The notes under the pieces are model-generated. The model was not told where the DNA came from, searched no databases, and saw nothing but the letters and a program-made list of their open reading frames with translations. DNA of 64,000 nt from an uncultured Spirochaetales bacterium (lineage in GTDB: Bacteria; Spirochaetota; Spirochaetia; Sphaerochaetales; Sphaerochaetaceae). The position numbers and the translations under genes are program-made. Shown here in pieces: positions 52,725 through 61,577 of the stretch (positions within the stretch are counted from its first letter, which is position 1; the number at the start of each line of letters is the position of its first letter). The stretch lies in NCBI GenBank assembly GCA_949287505.1, contig CASEGX010000117.1, positions 1 to 64,000 on the forward strand, written 5' to 3'.

Positions 52725-53645
52725 ATGGCTGATAATCAGATGGATGAATATGAGGCCCAGACCCTGCGTATCCGTGAGAGGATGGACAGGATCGGACGCA
52801 AGATAATGATAATGAGCGGCAAGGGAGGTGTCGGCAAGACCACCGTTACCGTGAACCTTGCCAATGCCCTTGTTGATATGGGATGCCGCGTGGGAGTACT
52901 GGATACGGACCTGCATGGTCCTAATGTCGCGGTGATGTTCGGCTGTAAGGATGCTGAACTGACAAGTGAGGACGGACACACGTTCATCCCTGTCAAACCC
53001 AGGGAGAACTTATCTGTGATGTCCCTTGCTTTTGCACTTGAGGATCCGGATGCACCTGTGATCTGGCGCGGTAGCCTGAAAAACAGTGCTATAAGACAGT
53101 TTTTGTCGGATGTGGAGTGGGGAGAGCTGGATTATCTTCTGATAGACACCCCTCCAGGAACGGGTGATGAGCAGCTTACGATCTGTCAGTCAATTCCTGA
53201 GCTCACAGGTTCCATCATCGTGACGACACCGCAGGAGGTCGCTGTGCTGGATGCCCGCCGTTCCGTGAATTTCTCGAGAAAGCTCGGCGTTGCCATCATC
53301 GGAGTTGTGGAGAACATGTCCGGGCTTGTCTGCCCGTTCTGCAAGCATGAGATTCCTATTTTCGGTAAGGGTGGCGGAAAGAAGATGTGCCAGGATATGC
53401 ATGTGCCGTTCCTCGGGTCAATCCCTATGGAAGCCGGGCTTCCGGATGCGGAGGATGCTGGAAAGGAATGGATAACGGAACCAGGTGTCCATCCTTCTGC
53501 GGAGGCCCTGAAGGCTATAGCCAATGAGATCAATAACGGAACAGCCTGCTCAACAAGCCGTGACACATCATTTCTGGGTACACCATCCTGCAAGCCTTCA
53601 GCCTGCGCATCGTGTACATCCAACTGTCCGTCGAGGAAGAAATAA
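52725..53645 (+). CDS. mrp: Mrp/NBP35-type P-loop ATPase (iron-sulphur carrier)
   Basis: A 306-residue ParA-like ATPase. The deviant Walker A is SGKGGVGKTTVTVNLANAL (residues 31-49), switch motifs are VLDTDLHGPNV and LLIDTPPGTGDEQLT, and the CxxC that binds a bridging Fe-S cluster is in LVCPFCKHEIP. The C-terminal 35 residues add a cysteine-rich tail (CSTS, SCKPSACASCTSNC) that may hold another metal or cluster. Mrp/ApbC proteins deliver [4Fe-4S] clusters to apo-enzymes. The stop overlaps the Nudix start (TAATG). A good AGGAG ribosome site precedes it. Confidence 0.92.
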   Translation: MADNQMDEYEAQTLRIRERMDRIGRKIMIMSGKGGVGKTTVTVNLANALVDMGCRVGVLDTDLHGPNVAVMFGCKDAELTSEDGHTFIPVKPRENLSVMSLAFALEDPDAPVIWRGSLKNSAIRQFLSDVEWGELDYLLIDTPPGTGDEQLTICQSIPELTGSIIVTTPQEVAVLDARRSVNFSRKLGVAIIGVVENMSGLVCPFCKHEIPIFGKGGGKKMCQDMHVPFLGSIPMEAGLPDAEDAGKEWITEPGVHPSAEALKAIANEINNGTACSTSRDTSFLGTPSCKPSACASCTSNCPSRKK

Positions 53646-54223
53646 TGAGAGAAGAACTGATCTGGAAGACTGATTCAAAGAAGAAGGTCCTTGACTGTCA
53701 TATCTTCAATGTGCTGACAGCAGAGAGAACCGCACCGGATGGACGCACTGGAAGCTTTGTGGAGATCGAGTCCCCTGACTGGATAGTCGCTATTCCTTGG
53801 TTTCTGAAGGACGGGGTACCGTACTTCATCATGGAAGAGCAGTTCCGCCATGGCTCCGAGTCCGTGACGAGGGAGTTCCCTGCAGGACTTGTCGAGAAAG
53901 GTGAGGCTGCACTTGCCGCTGCAAAACGGGAGATGCTGGAAGAGACCGGTATGACAGGTTCTTTCACAGAGCTTGGCAATGTCTGTCCGAACAATGCATT
54001 CATGTCTAACAGACAGTCCTTTTTCCTTGTGACGGATCTGGAGAAGAAAAGCGGACAGTCCCTGGATCCGAATGAGACTATTGATGTCATAGAGGTGCCT
54101 GTGGAGGATGTGATCCGGGACATGGGTACAGGCCTTTATGATAACGGTATCATGATGATGGCAATCGGTTTCTTCCTCCGCTATGCAGAGAGCCACCCGG
54201 AGATGCGGAGAAAACATGATTAA
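53645..54223 (+). CDS. Nudix hydrolase (ADP-ribose pyrophosphatase-like)
   Basis: A 192-residue protein with a complete Nudix box at residues 81-103 (GLVEKGEAALAAAKREMLEE then TGM), where the two Glu of REMLEE bind the metal. The N-terminal part (VEIESPDWIVAIPWF, then YFIMEEQFRHGSESVTREFP) is the beta-sheet domain seen in ADP-ribose and related sugar-nucleotide pyrophosphatases. It would hydrolyse nucleoside diphosphate derivatives to a monophosphate. The start at 53645 overlaps the Mrp stop and the end overlaps the next lipoprotein gene, so the three are translated together. Confidence 0.9.
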   Translation: MREELIWKTDSKKKVLDCHIFNVLTAERTAPDGRTGSFVEIESPDWIVAIPWFLKDGVPYFIMEEQFRHGSESVTREFPAGLVEKGEAALAAAKREMLEETGMTGSFTELGNVCPNNAFMSNRQSFFLVTDLEKKSGQSLDPNETIDVIEVPVEDVIRDMGTGLYDNGIMMMAIGFFLRYAESHPEMRRKHD

Positions 54224-54905
54224 GATTCTTGTCCTTCTTCTTGCTTCCGTTGTTTTCCTGCCGTCCTGTCAGAGTATTGAAGCGCCTTCTGTATCTGTGA
54301 CAGGAAGTGCGGTTGTTGAGACTTCTCCTGACATGCTTTCTTTCACGCTTGCTGCGGAATATACAGGAAGTACCACGGAAGAGGCGATGTCAGTTGCATC
54401 CGGCATGATAAGCTATGCGGTTTCCATACTCAGGAATTCATTCGGAGTGGAAGAAGAGGATATCTGCACCGAGTATTTCTCGATATCGCCATCATATTCG
54501 TATCAGGATGGGGAGAGGGTTCTGGAAGGCCAGAGCGCGGTGGAGCGGCTCAGGGTCAGCTTGCATGATATCGACAGGGCCGGAGACATGATTGCAGAGC
54601 TTTCTGCTCTCGATGGCATTGAGATCTATAATCTGCAGGCTGGCAAAAGCGACAAGAGCATGGAAATCATGAAGGCGCGGGAGCTTGCTGTTCATGATGC
54701 ATATGCCAAGGCAACTGTATATGCCCACGCCGCAGGTTATGAGCTTGGCTCACTCATTTCTCTTTCTGACAGCGAGGCAAATGGATTTATAAGCGAGGAA
54801 GCAAAGACTTATACCGCGCTTTCCACTGCCTCCGGGGCTGAATACTTCTCCGGAGTCATGGAAATAAGCGACAGCGTCAATGCTGTTTTCTCCCTCGTGG
54901 AATGA
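54216..54905 (+). CDS. SIMPL-domain (DUF541) lipoprotein
   Basis: A 229-residue lipoprotein. The start at 54216 overlaps the Nudix stop and begins a signal peptide with lipobox LPSCQS (Cys18). The mature part is a SIMPL domain: VSVTGSAVVETSPDMLSFTL, EDICTEYFSISPSYSYQDGE, then RELAVHDAYAKATVYAHAAG and LGSLISLSD. Members (E. coli YggE, BP26) are periplasmic or membrane-linked proteins tied to oxidative stress, but their activity is unknown. Its last 29 bp overlap the 3' end of the convergent MFS gene. Confidence 0.85.
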   Translation: MIKILVLLLASVVFLPSCQSIEAPSVSVTGSAVVETSPDMLSFTLAAEYTGSTTEEAMSVASGMISYAVSILRNSFGVEEEDICTEYFSISPSYSYQDGERVLEGQSAVERLRVSLHDIDRAGDMIAELSALDGIEIYNLQAGKSDKSMEIMKARELAVHDAYAKATVYAHAAGYELGSLISLSDSEANGFISEEAKTYTALSTASGAEYFSGVMEISDSVNAVFSLVE

Positions 54906-56028
54906 TGAATACCATCAGTATTGCAGAGAGCGCAAGTGCCACTGAAAGCACAGGCATTGAACTGCCATAGCCAAAGATGTCGATGGCCTTCCCGAATACT
55001 GCATTGAAGATGACATCGAGAATGCTTGCAGCGCTCACTGCGACCGTTGTGGCTCTTGCACCCATATCGGCTGGGGCGTGTTTCCTGACAAGTGATACTG
55101 TCGTCGGATAGACAAGGGAAATCGCAAGACCGACCACAAGCAGAAGCGGAAGTAAGGTAAAGCTGAATGTGATGACAGCTACAACAGTGGCAAGAACCAG
55201 TGACAGGAAGAGCATTTTCTCCGCACCGACTCTGTCAACAATGGTGCCGAGGACAAGACGGCCGACCATGATTCCTGCAGAATAGAGGGAGAGTGCAAAT
55301 CCTGCTTCTGCAGCAGATACTCCTACATATTCAGTTCCGTACATTATGATGTAGTTCGTGATGCCATGTTCTGCGATAAGATAGAGCCCCAGAGTCAGTG
55401 CGATGATGGCAATCATCCCATATTCGGTCTTTCCCTGCGCCGTGGCGATATCTTTTGCTTCCTCTTTCGCTTTCTCCTTGCCATCTCCCTTCATCTTCAT
55501 TACTGCCACCGCCAGCGGTATGAGGAGCACTGCCATCGCAATCAGTACACCATTCCAGACAGAGACCGAGGATGAATATGCTGAGAGTATGAGCTGGGAA
55601 CCGGATGTTCCTATTCCCTGCAGGAAAAACAGGGCATTGAGGAGCATGAGGCTCTTTGTTGTGGAGAACGAATCGGAGATCAGGTTGATTGTGGTGTTAA
55701 GCAGCGTTGAGATTCCCAAAGCCAGGAAGAAACCGATAAGAAGGAGCGCATAATTCTTTCCAAGAAGCAGCAGAAGCTCTGAAAGAGACAGTGCAATGAT
55801 GAAAAGAGCCATCGCCCTTTTTCTTCCGACTTTATCAAGAATCATGCCTCCGAAGAGGAGGCAGATAAGGTTTCCAAGATAGCTTGCTGAGACAATCAGC
55901 CCCACCTGTGACATCGAGAAACCGAAGACAGATGTGAAAAGGGGAGTGAAAATCCCTCTGAGGGCATCGCTGACTCCTAAAATGATCATGAGCAGAGCAG
56001 AGACTGCGTATAAACCTTTGTTTCTCAT
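54877..56028 (-). CDS. MFS transporter, probable sugar or glycoside importer
   Basis: A 383-residue membrane protein with twelve predicted helices in two halves. The MFS signature after helix 2 is GGMILDKVGRKRAM, and its counterpart in the second half is GTIVDRVGAEKM. The central loop carries charged residues (KMKGDGKEKAKEEAKDIATA). Its start overlaps the GH105 stop by 4 bp (ATGA), so the cargo is probably the oligosaccharide hydrolysed by GH105 and perhaps by the 839-residue protein, such as an unsaturated pectin disaccharide. Drug efflux is the alternative, though less likely from context. Confidence 0.85.
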   Translation of the reverse strand: MRNKGLYAVSALLMIILGVSDALRGIFTPLFTSVFGFSMSQVGLIVSASYLGNLICLLFGGMILDKVGRKRAMALFIIALSLSELLLLLGKNYALLLIGFFLALGISTLLNTTINLISDSFSTTKSLMLLNALFFLQGIGTSGSQLILSAYSSSVSVWNGVLIAMAVLLIPLAVAVMKMKGDGKEKAKEEAKDIATAQGKTEYGMIAIIALTLGLYLIAEHGITNYIIMYGTEYVGVSAAEAGFALSLYSAGIMVGRLVLGTIVDRVGAEKMLFLSLVLATVVAVITFSFTLLPLLLVVGLAISLVYPTTVSLVRKHAPADMGARATTVAVSAASILDVIFNAVFGKAIDIFGYGSSMPVLSVALALSAILMVFIIPRGRKQH

Positions 56029-57110
56029 AAATCAGCGTCCATGGCCTCAATAAGGAAAAGCATTGCCATTGCCTGTCCATATGGCATTGGATGAATAGGA
56101 ATCTCCCTGTACCAGTCAAGATTCTCCCTTCCCATCGGTGTTCCATATGAGCAGAGCTGCAGAACACCGTTCTCATCAATTGCATCAAGGATAGCCGGAA
56201 GTGCCTTCCTGGCTATCTCCTTGTACTTAGGGTCCAGAAGGCCCAGTCTGATACCGAGAAGGATTCCATAGCCAAAACCTGCCGTGCAGCTTGACTCAAG
56301 GTACGAATCCTCATGATCAAGGAGTGTGTGCCATAATCCTGACTTATCCTGGAGCTTCTCGATAGCGTCAACCTGGCGGGTAAGTACTGTAGAGACATAG
56401 TGTCTGATACCGGGGCGGAGATGGATTATCTCATCAAAGAGAGGCAGTGCGATTGTTGCCCAGCTGTTTCCTCTTCCCCAGAAAGCACCTGCGAAATGAT
56501 TCTTGTTCTTATATGTATAGCCATGATACCAGAGTCCTGTCACAGGATCTGCAAGCTGTTCAATGTGAAGAAGAAGCTGATACTCCGACTCTTCAAGATA
56601 CTCACTCTTTCCATCGATGCGTCCCATATTCGCAAGTGGGAGCACACTCATCATAAGAGTATCATCCCAGAGCTCTCCTTCATTGACATCATCTGTCGTC
56701 CTGTGCTGGAAACCACCTTCAGGAGTTCTTGGAAGGCCTCCGTCATAAAGCCATTCTGTCCATTCTCTGGAGATGCTGAGATACTCCTCATTCTTGAGAT
56801 ACTCCCCAAGATACTCGAGTGTGAGAATCGGAGCCATCGTGTTGACGTTCTTCCCCGGAAGTCCGAAGCGGATTCTCTCATCGAAATAGGATGTGAGCAT
56901 CTTCAAATACTGCTCGTCACCGCTCTTCTCAAACAGTTTCCATAGACCGAAAAGCCCTACGCCCTGGGTCCATTCCCAGTATCTGTACTTCTCCCTGTCG
57001 GCAACTCCCTGGCCGAATTTCCCGGAAACGTAATCGGGATCATCTTCCTGATAGAGTACTGGTATGAAACCTTTGATCAGTGTTTCAAGTTTTTCTTTGA
57101 TAGCGTTCAT
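56025..57110 (-). CDS. GH105 unsaturated rhamnogalacturonyl hydrolase
   Basis: A 361-residue (alpha/alpha)6-barrel enzyme, cytosolic. The family pattern is clear: YRYWEWTQGVGLFGLWKLFE, GFQHRTTDDVNEGELWDDTL with catalytic Asp149 or Asp150, ANMGRIDGKSEYLEESEYQL, and HFAGAFWGRGNSWATIALP. GH105 (YteR/RhiN) removes the unsaturated uronic acid left by rhamnogalacturonan or other lyases. It precedes the MFS gene with a 4-bp overlap and follows the 839-residue gene by 95 bp, so the three form a pectin-related unit. A distinct lyase is not seen in the window and may be the 839-residue protein. Confidence 0.92.
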   Translation of the reverse strand: MNAIKEKLETLIKGFIPVLYQEDDPDYVSGKFGQGVADREKYRYWEWTQGVGLFGLWKLFEKSGDEQYLKMLTSYFDERIRFGLPGKNVNTMAPILTLEYLGEYLKNEEYLSISREWTEWLYDGGLPRTPEGGFQHRTTDDVNEGELWDDTLMMSVLPLANMGRIDGKSEYLEESEYQLLLHIEQLADPVTGLWYHGYTYKNKNHFAGAFWGRGNSWATIALPLFDEIIHLRPGIRHYVSTVLTRQVDAIEKLQDKSGLWHTLLDHEDSYLESSCTAGFGYGILLGIRLGLLDPKYKEIARKALPAILDAIDENGVLQLCSYGTPMGRENLDWYREIPIHPMPYGQAMAMLFLIEAMDADL

Positions 57111-57205
57111 TTCGTTTTCTCTCTTTCTTCTGATTGTTCCATGCTTTTCGCGGCATTCTACGACTAATTTGCTGAATGCCGGTTAAAACTTTCTATTATT
57201 TGCTT

Positions 57206-59725
57206 TTATGCGTTTTCTATCACCACATCTCCGTATGGAGTGAAGCCTTTGTAGTTCTCCCTTATTCCGTTTACGCTGAGGCTTTCATCCCATGCTGCCT
57301 CTATAAGGCCATAGTCCGGATCCTGGAAGCGGTAACTGAGTGCCTCTTTGTCTGTTTCAAACGGAATGCTGAGTATTCTGTCCTTGAATGTTTCAAGGCT
57401 TCCTTCTTTCCAGGTGTCAGAGCAGCGGATAATCCAGATGTTTCTCTTTCCCGGGCTTATGAGCTCTCTTTCCCTGTTCGGTCCTTCCTCTGTAAGCGTG
57501 ATGCCGTTTACTGCTGTTATTGCCAGCAATCCTCCCTTATGGTTCTCTGCAAAAGCCCATCCTCCGGATATTTCAGTGCGCTTGAATGCAAAGACAGGGA
57601 AGTATGCATGCGTGAAGTCCACAGGATGGCTGTCGCTTACTTCCCATATACAGGATGCAAAGCCCTTGTACTGATTTGCTCTTGGCAGTGTTCCTGAGCC
57701 TGCCCAGTATGATGGACGGGCCTGGCCGAAGAGAGCGAACTCGCCTGGGTGCGTGATCCATACATGCTCCTCTGCACCAAGGACAGCGTGGATGACATCT
57801 TCCTGGAAACCTCTTCGGCCCGGGTTGAAATCATTGGCTGCAGAGAGCAGATAGCCGGATGTCTTGTATACAGTCACATCAGCGTATCCCTTATAACCGT
57901 GAGTGGATTTCCATGAAAGGGCCTTACCCTTTTCGATCCTGTGGTATTCCGCATTCTCCGGCTTCGGTTTGTAGCCGCTCATGAGAAGCGGTACCGATCC
58001 CTTTCCGGCATGGGATTCGTTTCCGATTCCGTAGCCTATCCAGTTTATGAACGATGGGCAGTTGGAGTAATTGCCCATGAGCTCCTTGAGGTATGTCCTG
58101 CCGCTTGTAGTGCTGAAGATGCCTTCGTATGAGGTTATCGCAAGGAGGCGGAAGACATACTCAAGGGCCTTTTCCGCATTCCTCTTCATCTCCTCGTTCT
58201 CTGTCTGCGCATAGAGGGATGCGAATCCAAGGATATCGATCGGAAGATATGGAGGGCTGTTCCACTCTGTGAATCCTTCCCTGAAGAATGTCTCGAACCA
58301 TGGACGGAGCATGGATATGGCTTTCTCCTGCTTTTCCTTTCCTGTCATGCCGCTGTTGGAAAATATCCTGTCAGGGAACATCTCTCCTGCAATCAGCTCG
58401 GAAACATGGAACATAAGGGCATGGTTCTCACTCCAGAACCACATGGCATCATCTCCGGGTTCGTCATGCCAGTAACGGAAAGAGAGAAGGCATTCCTCCA
58501 TATCGCGAAGTGTTTCCTTCCTGATCTTTCCTGAAGAGGCGAAATGTCTGATCATGAACGGAAAGTATGAGATGTAGAAATCCGAGCAGTCGCTTCGTTT
58601 ATTGATGAAATCAAGCTGGGCACGGAGTATTCTTTCTATCTCATCATTGTCCCCATCTGTGTAGAGAAGAGCCATCGCGCGGTTTGAGTTGCCCTCCCCA
58701 TAAAGCGATAGAAACCGCCAGGCTTCCTTTACCCTTGATCCAAAATCAGGACTGGTCTCTCCCTCGAATGAGAATGGGAAATTCTCGAATGTGCGTATCG
58801 TGCGTATTGTCAGGCCTTCGATTTCCGTTGATACAAGCATCCTGAGAAAACCCACGGGGAAATTCTCTACAGGGCCAAGGTCTGCCTTTCCCGACCCATT
58901 CTCAAAGACAGCATCCGCGCTTTTGAGAATGTTCAGCGCTGCATTCTCCTCTGTAGCACCTTCCATGTGCACTGTCATGGTTTTTCCAGGGAAAGGATTT
59001 TCCATCGTCATCGTTATATGGCCGCTTGTGAATGTGCTTCTGTCAAAAGCCAGCGTTTCCATTGCTTTCTCGGCCTTCATGATGAGGTCTGTATTGCGGT
59101 TGCCCATCGGAACTTTCTGCAATAGATTCCCTGGTCCTTCCTTGAGCTGTATGGATACCGCTATCTCCGTATCGCGCTCTGCAAATTCATCTGCTTCGAG
59201 AACGAATACATTGTCGCCCTCTTCAAGAGACAGGGTGAAATCAGTTTCCCTTGTCTCATTCCTTCTGTATGGACGGAAAGAGAATACCTCTTTCCCATCC
59301 TGATAGATGGAAGTTCCACCTTCAACGGAGATGTGGAATGAATAATCTCCTTTCGTGGAGGCATTCAATACGATGTATGCGGCAATATTCAGCCATTTCG
59401 GAGTAGGAGAGAATATCGAGGCCCCGATTACGGGATCTCCGAAAGGAGCCCTGTATAGAACAGAGACCTCCCGGTCTATCAGGAATGCCTTTCCCTCAGG
59501 TTCCGGATCCGTGAATACTGGTGCATCCACTCCGCTTTTCATTATATTCTCAAGGAATTTAACTCTTATCGGATTTTCGTGCGTAGAGGCTGCTGTGGAC
59601 CCGATCCAGACATTTGATTCTTCTTTTATGGCGACAGGTTCGCCTTTTACGTCCTCGCTCCTTTGTTCTGTTATCAGATAGCGTGTGATATACCCATGTT
59701 CCAGCTCGGAAATGTGCCAGTTCAT
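57206..59725 (-). CDS. Large unassigned protein of the pectin operon (candidate carbohydrate-active enzyme)
   Basis: An 839-residue protein without signal peptide. I do not recognise the family. The N-terminal 300 residues are beta-rich (SIFSPTPKWLNIAAYIVLNA, then FTLSLEEGDNVFVLEADEFA, which reads like a carbohydrate-binding jelly roll). The centre (about 330-560) is helical with WFWSENHALMFHVSELIAGE and WNSPPYLPIDILGFASLYAQ, typical of (alpha/alpha) toroid enzymes. The C-terminal part (GRRGFQEDVIHAVLGAEEHV, HPGEFALFGQARPSYWAGSG) is a beta-sandwich. This order resembles heparinase II/III-like or other toroid lyases. Its place upstream of GH105 supports a glycan-active role. Ribosome site GGAGG, divergent from the AraC gene. 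Confidence 0.7.
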   Translation of the reverse strand: MNWHISELEHGYITRYLITEQRSEDVKGEPVAIKEESNVWIGSTAASTHENPIRVKFLENIMKSGVDAPVFTDPEPEGKAFLIDREVSVLYRAPFGDPVIGASIFSPTPKWLNIAAYIVLNASTKGDYSFHISVEGGTSIYQDGKEVFSFRPYRRNETRETDFTLSLEEGDNVFVLEADEFAERDTEIAVSIQLKEGPGNLLQKVPMGNRNTDLIMKAEKAMETLAFDRSTFTSGHITMTMENPFPGKTMTVHMEGATEENAALNILKSADAVFENGSGKADLGPVENFPVGFLRMLVSTEIEGLTIRTIRTFENFPFSFEGETSPDFGSRVKEAWRFLSLYGEGNSNRAMALLYTDGDNDEIERILRAQLDFINKRSDCSDFYISYFPFMIRHFASSGKIRKETLRDMEECLLSFRYWHDEPGDDAMWFWSENHALMFHVSELIAGEMFPDRIFSNSGMTGKEKQEKAISMLRPWFETFFREGFTEWNSPPYLPIDILGFASLYAQTENEEMKRNAEKALEYVFRLLAITSYEGIFSTTSGRTYLKELMGNYSNCPSFINWIGYGIGNESHAGKGSVPLLMSGYKPKPENAEYHRIEKGKALSWKSTHGYKGYADVTVYKTSGYLLSAANDFNPGRRGFQEDVIHAVLGAEEHVWITHPGEFALFGQARPSYWAGSGTLPRANQYKGFASCIWEVSDSHPVDFTHAYFPVFAFKRTEISGGWAFAENHKGGLLAITAVNGITLTEEGPNRERELISPGKRNIWIIRCSDTWKEGSLETFKDRILSIPFETDKEALSYRFQDPDYGLIEAAWDESLSVNGIRENYKGFTPYGDVVIENA

Positions 59726-59791
59726 CTTTTCCTCCGGGCATCAGTATATCTTAGAATCTGTTATTTTCTGCACGCTTTTTGCTATCTTCTA

Positions 59792-59820
59792 TTAACTCAG
59801 TTGCGTAAATTGCGTATTAT
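59792..59820 (+). promoter_or_regulatory. Promoter and direct repeats before the AraC-family gene
   Basis: TTAACT (59792-59797) and TATTAT (59815-59820) have a 17-bp spacer; the start would fall 1-2 bases before the ATG at 59829, giving a leaderless or near-leaderless mRNA. The heptamer TTGCGTA is repeated 9 bp apart (59801-59807 and 59810-59816) inside the promoter and could be an autoregulatory site. Confidence 0.4.
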
Positions 59821-59828
59821 TATGACTC

Positions 59829-61577
59829 ATGTCAGATCTCATGGATTCACTTTATTTCGAAGAGGGTTTCTCAATCAGGCTCAATGCTGATTCCGATCCG
59901 TTCTTTCTGCTGGTGGATTACAGCAGCCGCTCATATCCTCTGAACATGGCGAATCAGCATTATCATGATTTCTTTGAGATCTTCATCACGCTTGAGGATG
60001 AGGCTGCGCATCTTGTTAACGGTCGCTATCTGCAGCTGCGTAAAGGTGATATCATCTTCCTGCGTCCTCAGATGCTCCATATGTCGATATATCCCAGAAG
60101 GACAACAGCGCAGAGGAGAATAATCATAAATTTCAACGATTCTCCGATTCATGGTATGGGCTACCAGATTGATAAAATCAAGGCGCTCTTTGATTCTGAT
60201 GTGCCTATACTCAGATTGCCTCCGGAGGATCTTTCCAGGGTCATAAACAGGCTTAATGACATCTTCACGGCAGGAAAGAAGAAGAATTCGGGCTGGCAGC
60301 TGGAAATCTATTCACTTTTCATTCTCTTCATGCTGGAGCTGATGAGAGCGTCCCGCCGTGGAAAATACAGCGAGGAAAAGCAGCCGGTGCTTCCTGATCT
60401 GAAGATGTATGCCATCACAGAGTATATAGACACGCATTATATGGAGACACTCTCGCTTCGGGAGATAGCCGAGAAGTTTGCAATATCTCCATTCTATCTT
60501 TCGCATCAGTTCACACGTGTCATGGGGATGTCATTCGTCAGCTACATACAGAAAGTCAGAGTCCGCTATGCGCTGCAGATGCTTTCATATACTGGTGTGA
60601 GGATACATGACATCATCACGAATTGCGGTTTTGCATCAAGCTCCCAGTTCAACCGTACTTTCTCTGCATATTGCGGTATGAGCCCTTCAGATTTCAGGAA
60701 GCTTGGGAGCGCTGACAAGGATATCATAATAAGCTCACTCGACCCGGAACGCTCCGAGGTTGTTCCGTCTGCGTTCCCTCCTCGTTTCAGGACCCTTCCC
60801 AGAAAGCGAAGGGGAATTGATGGAATGAAGATAGGTGTTATTGCAGAAGCTCTGGCCGCTCCGGACCCTGCGGTGCTTAGAGAGCAGCTTTCAAGGCTGG
60901 GGGCTGAAACCGTAGGAATGAATGCATCTACATGCTTCGAGTGGGCTGACTGCTACAGGCATCTGAGTGACCGGCGCCTTTCGGAGCTTGCATCTGCCGG
61001 CCTCGATATCTCTGTTCTTATCGTCGATGGTAATGGTCTGGCTTCTGCGGATGAGGAGAAACGGAAAGAAGCGATTGCGGAATGCAATGCGGCCTTGCGT
61101 GCAGCTGTGATCCTCAATTCCAGGGCAATCGGCATCGTTTCACCAGAAGGAGCTCCTGACATCTTCGCATTGTCGCTTTCAGAGATTGAGGAAAGTGCGG
61201 AGAATGGGGAAATAACTGTTGCAGTCGTACCTGTAATCGGCAGTGCTGTGGATGGTTTTGAAGGTGCATTGAAACTTTCCAGGAAGGATGGGAAAGTGTC
61301 TTTTCTCCTTGATCCTCTTGCACTTCTGCATGAGGATAAGGAAAACACGTTCTCTTTCTTCGAGGAGGTATTCTCAATGATAGGGGACAGGATAGAAGCC
61401 TTGCTTTTGAAAGACAGACTCGATGGAAGGACTGTGAACATCGGCAAAGGAATAATGGCGAAGACCTATCCCCGTATTTCCGCACTTCTTTCGCACAGCG
61501 TGCCTCTGATAAGAGCCGGATATGACTCCGTGTCCATCGCCGATGACATCCTCTATATGCGCAGGATATTCCTCTGA
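59829..61577 (+). CDS. AraC-family regulator fused to a TIM-barrel (xylose-isomerase-like) domain
   Basis: A 582-residue protein. Residues about 15-140 form an AraC-type cupin sensor (NQHYHDFFEIFITLEDEAAH, YLQLRKGDIIFLRPQMLHMS). Residues about 195-295 are two HTH motifs of AraC (LREIAEKFAISPFYLSHQFT, DIITNCGFASSSQFNRTFSA, PSDFRKL). From about 330 a further domain begins with its own Met (MKIGVIAEALAAPDPAVLRE) and reads like a sugar-phosphate isomerase/epimerase TIM barrel (NASTCFEWADCYRHLSDRRL, ISVLIVDGNGL, RAIGIVSPEGAPD, TYPRISALLSH). Regulator plus enzyme-like domain is uncommon; the barrel may bind a sugar. It probably controls the divergent pectin operon. No ribosome site. Confidence 0.85.
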   Translation: MSDLMDSLYFEEGFSIRLNADSDPFFLLVDYSSRSYPLNMANQHYHDFFEIFITLEDEAAHLVNGRYLQLRKGDIIFLRPQMLHMSIYPRRTTAQRRIIINFNDSPIHGMGYQIDKIKALFDSDVPILRLPPEDLSRVINRLNDIFTAGKKKNSGWQLEIYSLFILFMLELMRASRRGKYSEEKQPVLPDLKMYAITEYIDTHYMETLSLREIAEKFAISPFYLSHQFTRVMGMSFVSYIQKVRVRYALQMLSYTGVRIHDIITNCGFASSSQFNRTFSAYCGMSPSDFRKLGSADKDIIISSLDPERSEVVPSAFPPRFRTLPRKRRGIDGMKIGVIAEALAAPDPAVLREQLSRLGAETVGMNASTCFEWADCYRHLSDRRLSELASAGLDISVLIVDGNGLASADEEKRKEAIAECNAALRAAVILNSRAIGIVSPEGAPDIFALSLSEIEESAENGEITVAVVPVIGSAVDGFEGALKLSRKDGKVSFLLDPLALLHEDKENTFSFFEEVFSMIGDRIEALLLKDRLDGRTVNIGKGIMAKTYPRISALLSHSVPLIRAGYDSVSIADDILYMRRIFL

